In this document: piece after piece, positions 60,081 through 64,000 of the stretch | Numbering within the stretch: the first letter of the stretch is position 1 | Layout of the letters: the number at the start of each line of letters is the position of its first letter | Origin: Streptomyces lichenis | GTDB lineage: Bacteria > Actinomycetota > Actinomycetes > Streptomycetales > Streptomycetaceae | NCBI RefSeq assembly: GCF_023218175.1 | Contig: NZ_JALPTH010000006.1 | Coordinates: forward strand, 62,001-126,000 | Direction of reading: 5' to 3' | Length of the DNA: 64,000 nucleotides | Translations under genes and position numbers: made by a program | Notes under the pieces: generated by a model | The model's database searches: none | Seen by the model: the letters and a program-made list of their open reading frames with translations, nothing else | Told to the model about the DNA's origin: nothing

Positions 60081-60682
60081 GTGCGCGGTGCTCCTCGTGC
60101 TGGCGACCCCTTCCGGCGGGGACGGCGGGGCGGACGATCTGATCCGCCGCCCACCTTATGGCGCGGGAACCTGATGTGGACGTTAGGTGCCTTTTGTCCA
60201 CAGCCGCTCACCCCACCTGACCGGAGCCGCCACCCGACCGTCTCCTGGTCGGCTTCCGGTCGGCTTCCGGTCGGGCGCGCCTGACCGCCGCACCCGGCCG
60301 CCTCCCGGCGCCGCACCCGGCCGCCTCCCGGCGCCGCACCCGGCCGCCTTCCGGTCGGCCGCCCGGCCGCCTCCCGGCACCCCACCTGCCGTCTCCTGGT
60401 CGGGCGCGCCTAGTCGGCGCACCCGGCCGCTTCCCGGCCAGCCGCACCCGGCCACTTTCTGGTCGGCCCGCCCGGCGCCGCACCCGGCCGCCTTCCGGTC
60501 GGCCCGCCCGGCCGTCTCCCGGCGCCGCACCTGCCGTCTCCTGGTCGGGCGCGCCCGACCACCGCACCCAGCCGCCTCCCGGGCAGGCGCACCCGGCCGC
60601 CGCACACGGTCGGCTCCTGGCGCCGCGCCCGCCCCGCCGGGCCCCCCGCCCCGCCGGGCCCCCCGCCCCGCCGGGCCCCCGC
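60081..60682. other. 602-bp intergenic region filled with GC-rich tandem repeats
   Basis: It separates two minus-strand genes, the epimerase-like gene (ending at 60683) and the lipoprotein gene. Positions about 60220-60680 are repeats (separate entry). The left part, 60081-60180, should hold the lipoprotein promoter; I see no clear -10/-35. Open frames in the repeats look non-coding: they read arginine/glycine-rich peptides with no family. Confidence 0.6.
60230..60680. repeat. Tandem 23-bp and 17-bp GC-rich repeats
   Basis: Between about 60285 and 60380 a 23-bp unit (CGCCGCACCCGGCCGCCTCC is its core) repeats in tandem three to four times, and degenerate copies mixed with CTTCCGGTCGG and CTCCTGGTCGGGCGC blocks continue to about 60600. 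At 60631-60680 a 17-bp unit GCCCCGCCGGGCCCCCC repeats three times. The minus strand carries long guanine runs in the latter. Confidence 0.8.
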
Positions 60683-61705
60683 TCAGCGTCCCCGGTCCTC
60701 CGGGCCGGCGGCCCGGTACGCGTCCAGCAGCTCCCGCTCACGCCCGGCGCTGAGACCGGCGCGGCGGGGGCGGTCCAGGCCCTCGGCGCGCTCCCACTCC
60801 AGGGTGTCGGCCAGCACCTCCGCCACCGGGCGGTTGCGCAGCCCGGCGGCGCGGGCCGCGGCGCCGCTGCGTGCCGAGAAGCCCTCCCAGCCCGGCATGA
60901 CCGCCCACATCGCCAGCGACTCCTCGCCCATGAACTGCCCCACCCCCTGCTCCAGCAGCCAGTCCCGCCCGGCGCCCACCACCGAGCCGGTGTGGCCCCC
61001 GGCGGCGCGGGACAGCTCGACCCACTCCCCGAACGGGACGACCGGGCCCACCGCGTCGAAGGTGCCGGTGGTCCCGGCCGTCGCGGCGTCCAGCAGCCAG
61101 GCCGCCAGATCCCGTACGTCCACGGCCTGGGTCGGCAGCTCGGGGGTGGCCGGGACCAGCATGGACCCGTGCGGGTCACGCGCGGCCCGGGCGGCCCAGT
61201 AGCCGGTGCGCCCGGTGTGGTCGCCCGGACCGCCGATCAGCCCCGCCCGGGCGATCAGCAGCCGGTCGCCGACCGCCGCGGTGGACGCCTGCTCACAGGC
61301 GGCCTTGGCCTCGCCGTAGGCCTCCCGGTCCACCTCGGCGCGGTCCGTCGGGTCGAGCAGCGCCGCCGACTCGTCGGCGCCCACCACCGCGTGCGAGGCA
61401 TACGCGCTGACGGACGACACATACGTCCAGTGCCGGGCCCGGCCGCCGAGCGCGTCCAGCGCCTCCCGGACGAACCCGGGCTGCCAGGACACCTCCACCA
61501 CCGCGTCCCAGTCACGGTCCCGCAGCGGCGCGTACGCGGCCGGGTCCCGCCGGTCCGCGACCACCAGCTCCGCGCCCTCGGCGATCTCCCCGCTCTCCCC
61601 GCGGGCCAGACAGGTCACCCGATGGCCGCGCGCCACCGCCTGCCGGGACAACTCCCGCCCCAGCCAGGCCGTTCCACCCAGAACCAGCATCTCCATGGCA
61701 TCCAT
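60683..61705 (-). CDS. NAD-dependent epimerase/dehydratase family protein
   Basis: A 340-residue extended short-chain dehydrogenase. The nucleotide fold is [21 protein letters not shown]; the active-site serine region is [10 protein letters not shown]; the catalytic YxxxK is seen as [10 protein letters not shown]. The pattern GTAWLG and [12 protein letters not shown] matches isoflavone-reductase-like epimerases common in Streptomyces rather than sugar-nucleotide epimerases. The start at 61705 gives MDAMEML; ATG 61696 is an alternative. Cofactor preference and substrate cannot be deduced. A TTGGCT box six bases upstream allows leaderless translation. Function in the neighbourhood is unclear, as the next gene upstream encodes an unrelated zinc-ribbon protein. 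Confidence 0.86.
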   Translation of the reverse strand: MDAMEMLVLGGTAWLGRELSRQAVARGHRVTCLARGESGEIAEGAELVVADRRDPAAYAPLRDRDWDAVVEVSWQPGFVREALDALGGRARHWTYVSSVSAYASHAVVGADESAALLDPTDRAEVDREAYGEAKAACEQASTAAVGDRLLIARAGLIGGPGDHTGRTGYWAARAARDPHGSMLVPATPELPTQAVDVRDLAAWLLDAATAGTTGTFDAVGPVVPFGEWVELSRAAGGHTGSVVGAGRDWLLEQGVGQFMGEESLAMWAVMPGWEGFSARSGAAARAAGLRNRPVAEVLADTLEWERAEGLDRPRRAGLSAGRERELLDAYRAAGPEDRGR

Positions 61706-61829
61706 GGCGCCAGCCAAGCACCCACCCGGCCCCTGCCCCCAGCGGACTTCGCCGACAGCGGACCCCGTTCGCCCGGAGCGGACCACCCGCCCGTCCGGGC
61801 GCGGTGAGCGCCGCCGTCAACGGATGCCG

Positions 61830-62069
61830 TCACACCGCCCCGGCGAGCAGCCGCTCCGCCTGCCCGAAGTCGAGCTTGCGCTCCGCACCGCAGGCGGTGC
61901 ACTGGGTGCTGTAGGAGGTGGAGACCCGGAACAGCGGTACGAAGAACAGGGTGAACTTCGTGGTCCGCTTGCGCAGCGGATGCGCCACCCGGGCGCCGCA
62001 GTCGCCGCACACCAGGCTCAGCACGGCCAGTTGGCGCAGATACGCCTTGGTACCGAAGAGGACGAGCAT
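61830..62069 (-). CDS. Zinc-ribbon domain protein
   Basis: A 79-residue protein with two CxxC knuckles (CGDCG and CTACG) about 35 residues apart, a zinc-ribbon architecture, and a hydrophobic segment between them (FTLFFVPLFRVSTSYS). The layout, MLVLFGTKAYLRQLAVLSLVCGDCG at the start and LDFGQAERLL at the end, is a common small Streptomyces family of unknown function. The ATG at 62069 follows GGGAGGTGCC. It lies 48 bases downstream of the HEAT-repeat gene and may share its transcript. No partner is evident. Confidence 0.82.
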   Translation of the reverse strand: MLVLFGTKAYLRQLAVLSLVCGDCGARVAHPLRKRTTKFTLFFVPLFRVSTSYSTQCTACGAERKLDFGQAERLLAGAV

Positions 62070-62117
62070 CCGGCACCTCCCTCTCCACTCGCGTTCCCGA
62101 CCTGCCCAACGTCCCCG

Positions 62118-64000
62118 TCAGGCGAGTCGTTCCCCGCCGTGCTCCCGGCCGTGGCCCAGCGCCCGCCGGCAGAGGGCCAGCAGTTCCTCGTCCCGGTGGA
62201 TGTCCTGGTGGCCGGCGAGCTGCCCGGCCACCTGCTCGGCGGCGTTGTGCCGGCGCGGCCGGGCCAGCTCGGCCCGTAGCAGCGCGGCCGCCTCCGCCGG
62301 GACCGGGCCCCGCTCGGCCAGGCAGCGCGCGACGGCCGGCCTGACGTGACGGTTCTCCTGCCAGGCCGCCACCAGCACCGGCAGCGACTCCTCCGCGCTG
62401 CCCGTCACCGCCCACAGCGCCGCCGCCGCGTCCACCCGCACCGACGCGTTCGGCGCCATCATGCAGCTCCGCAGCTCGGCGGCGGTCGCCCCGGCGGCAG
62501 GTCCCATCGCGCCCGCCACCTGCGCCGCCCGCCGCCGGTGCCCGGCGTCCGGGTACCGCAGCAGCACGCGCAGCCCCGGCACCGCGGTGTCCGCGTCCGC
62601 CTCCACCGCCCACAGCGCCCGGGCCGCCGCGGCCGCCACCGCCGGGGAGCCGTGCGCCAGCAGGGTCCGCAACTCCCCGGCGGCCGCCCCGCGCGCCTCC
62701 GCGCCGATCGCGGCCAGCGTCAGCAGCGACCGCTCCACCATCCGGTCCCGCTGCGCCGCCGGGGCGCCGTGCAGCATCCGCAGCACCTCCGGCAGGGCCT
62801 CGGCCCCGCCCACCCGGGCCAGCGCCGCGAGCAGCGGCTCCGCCGTCTCCGCGAGCCTGCCGTCCAGCGGCAGCCGGGCCAGCCTGCGCCGCAGCGCCGG
62901 CACCAGCGGGGCCGCCGCCCCGCCCAGCCGGGGGATGGCACGCAGCAGCCGGCCGTCCGGCTCCGGATGCCCCAGTGCCCGGGCCAGCCCCGGCACCGCC
63001 CGGGCGTCCCCGGCCCGGGCGAGCGCCAGCAGGGCGTGGCCGCCCGTGCCCAGCCCGTCGTCCTGCTCGGCCGCCCACGGGGCGGTGGCCAGGGCCGCCG
63101 CCTCCGCCAGCGCGTCGGACGCCGGACGGGCCAGCGCGAACAGCTCCTCCAGTCGGACCGCGGCGGCCCGGGCCAGCCAGGGGTCCGCCTCCGCGAGCTG
63201 CGCCCCGATCAGGGCCACCACCTCGTCGTACGAACCGCGCCACACGCGGAGCAACTCGCCGCAGACCCAGACCGCGTCGGCGCGCCGGCCCCGGTCGGGA
63301 CTGCGCAGCTGCACGGTGACCAGGGCGGTGCGGTCGGCGACCCGGTCGTTCAGGGCGCCGTGCAGGGTACGGAGCAGATCGTCCGCCCAGGCAGTGCCCC
63401 GTTCGCCCCGCTCACCGGCCCGGGGCCCCTCCCGCGACGGCCGCGCCTGCCCCAGCAGGATCGGCGCCGGCTCGGCGGCCCCGTCGGCCCCCGGCCCGTA
63501 GACCTCCCCGGGCAGGGCGTCGAAGGGGCCGCCCGCACCCTCCGGCGGCACGCCCCAGGCGGACCGCGCCCAGATGGCGAAATCCAGCCCCTCAGGCTCC
63601 CCGTACCCGCCGTACCGTGCGCCGGCGGACGGCTCCGGCGCGGACGGTCCCAGCGCTCCCGGCGCGGGCGCCCCCTGCGCGGACGCTCCCGTCGCGGGCG
63701 CCTCCCGCAGGGCGGCGAGCAGCTCGGTGACCCGGGCAACCACATCCCCCGGCAGCCGGGCCGGGGCGCAGCGGGCCAGCCGGGTCAGCGCGGCCAGCCG
63801 GACCGCCGGGTCCTGGGCGGCGCCCATCAGCCAGCCCAGCCAGTCGGTGATCTCGTCCCGCAGCGAGGCGTACCGCAGCGCCAGCCGCCCGATCGCCTCG
63901 ACCAGCGCGAGCCGCACCTCGGTCTCCGGCTCCGTGGTCAGCCGCTCCCGCAGCAGGCCTAGCACCCGGGCCGGGTCGCCGTGCATCGAGGCCAGCGCCC
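62118..64000 (-). CDS. HEAT repeat domain protein (5' end beyond window)
   Basis: At least 627 residues of an alpha-helical HEAT/PBS-lyase-type repeat protein; an ATG at 63986 is possible, but the frame stays open to the edge of the window, so the start is not seen. Repeats such as VRLALVEAIGRLALRY, AVRLAALTRLARCAP, AAARALWAVEADADTAV and VRVDAAAALWAVTG run to near the C-terminus (DEELLALCRRALGHGREHGG). A low-complexity insert of about 90 residues (ATGASAQGAPAPGALGPSAP onward) lies between repeat blocks. HEAT proteins are scaffolds; nothing shows an enzymatic domain. The two small neighbours downstream read the same way. Confidence 0.85.
   Translation of the reverse strand, partial: ALASMHGDPARVLGLLRERLTTEPETEVRLALVEAIGRLALRYASLRDEITDWLGWLMGAAQDPAVRLAALTRLARCAPARLPGDVVARVTELLAALREAPATGASAQGAPAPGALGPSAPEPSAGARYGGYGEPEGLDFAIWARSAWGVPPEGAGGPFDALPGEVYGPGADGAAEPAPILLGQARPSREGPRAGERGERGTAWADDLLRTLHGALNDRVADRTALVTVQLRSPDRGRRADAVWVCGELLRVWRGSYDEVVALIGAQLAEADPWLARAAAVRLEELFALARPASDALAEAAALATAPWAAEQDDGLGTGGHALLALARAGDARAVPGLARALGHPEPDGRLLRAIPRLGGAAAPLVPALRRRLARLPLDGRLAETAEPLLAALARVGGAEALPEVLRMLHGAPAAQRDRMVERSLLTLAAIGAEARGAAAGELRTLLAHGSPAVAAAAARALWAVEADADTAVPGLRVLLRYPDAGHRRRAAQVAGAMGPAAGATAAELRSCMMAPNASVRVDAAAALWAVTGSAEESLPVLVAAWQENRHVRPAVARCLAERGPVPAEAAALLRAELARPRRHNAAEQVAGQLAGHQDIHRDEELLALCRRALGHGREHGGERLA

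Noticed and set aside
60183..60605. A 140-residue open frame in the repeat block with repeated GCG/GRADRK peptides
   Set aside because: No ribosome-binding site, no family, composition set by the DNA repeats; treated as non-coding.
60230..60680. A CRISPR array
   Set aside because: The units are contiguous and degenerate, with no unique spacers of constant length and no cas genes.

Overview
The window is chromosomal DNA of a high-GC actinomycete, almost certainly a Streptomyces. The evidence is GC-saturated third codon positions, frequent GTG and TTG starts, GTGA/ATGA stop-start couplings, a complete conservon (cvnABCD), a fused oxoglutarate decarboxylase/dehydrogenase, the nickel-SOD maturation protease sodX beside the first codons of sodN, and small Streptomyces-only families (DUF6104, DUF6191). 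From memory, the order sodN/sodX, amino-acid ABC transporter, malic enzyme, Kgd, two-component pair, lon, conservon and SEDS/PBP pair follows the S. coelicolor SCO5254 to SCO53xx region; this was not checked by alignment. I saw no rRNA, tRNA, insertion sequence, prophage or CRISPR array.

Layout. 1-5 kb: sodN start (edge), sodX, a CGNR zinc-finger regulator, a methyltransferase and a polar amino-acid ABC transporter operon. 5.5-10.3 kb: malic enzyme, a translationally coupled unknown protein plus PhoD phosphodiesterase behind a PHO-box-like repeat, and an MDR dehydrogenase. 10.3-15.8 kb: isochorismatase-like hydrolase divergent from a GlxA-type AraC regulator, a secreted GH5 glycosidase, an HTH/Clp-N pair and a secreted ricin-lectin protein. 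16-19 kb: DUF4097-PadR operon and three small genes. 19-28.7 kb: Kgd, a two-component system, a spermidine-synthase-like protein, a rhomboid-like membrane protein and an MFS pump. 28.9-38.6 kb: lon with an HspR (HAIR) operator, a double Lrp regulator divergent from an MFS pump, and a LuxR-type regulator with an internal repeat tract divergent from a secreted M4 protease. 38.6-42.4 kb: GntR/UTRA pair, SpoIIAB-like ATPase, RidA, MarR and a PP2C-like phosphatase.

42.8-48.9 kb is the conservon: sensor kinase-like CvnA, roadblock CvnB, DUF742 CvnC and small GTPase CvnD, all overlapping, followed 46 bp later by a styrene-monooxygenase-like flavoprotein. CvnA-D probably form a membrane-associated, G-protein-like signalling complex. 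48.9-52.6 kb holds an NlpC/P60 peptidase, a cytidine-deaminase remnant, a TetR regulator and an AurF-type diiron oxygenase. 52.8-58 kb holds a PGPYGQ-rich membrane protein, a SEDS/transpeptidase pair and a questin-oxidase-like protein. 58-64 kb holds a lipoprotein-histidine kinase pair with no response regulator, a 0.6 kb intergenic block of GC-rich tandem repeats, an epimerase-like protein, a zinc-ribbon protein and a HEAT-repeat protein cut by the window end.

The most distinctive signals are: two palindromes sharing a TGTCAA-type half-site over the -35 and -10 of a leaderless HTH gene; a cytidine deaminase that has lost its zinc-site core in frame; a repeat expansion inside a LuxR regulator; ordered repeats in front of cvnA; and a palindrome placed exactly between the -35 and -10 of the aurF-like gene.
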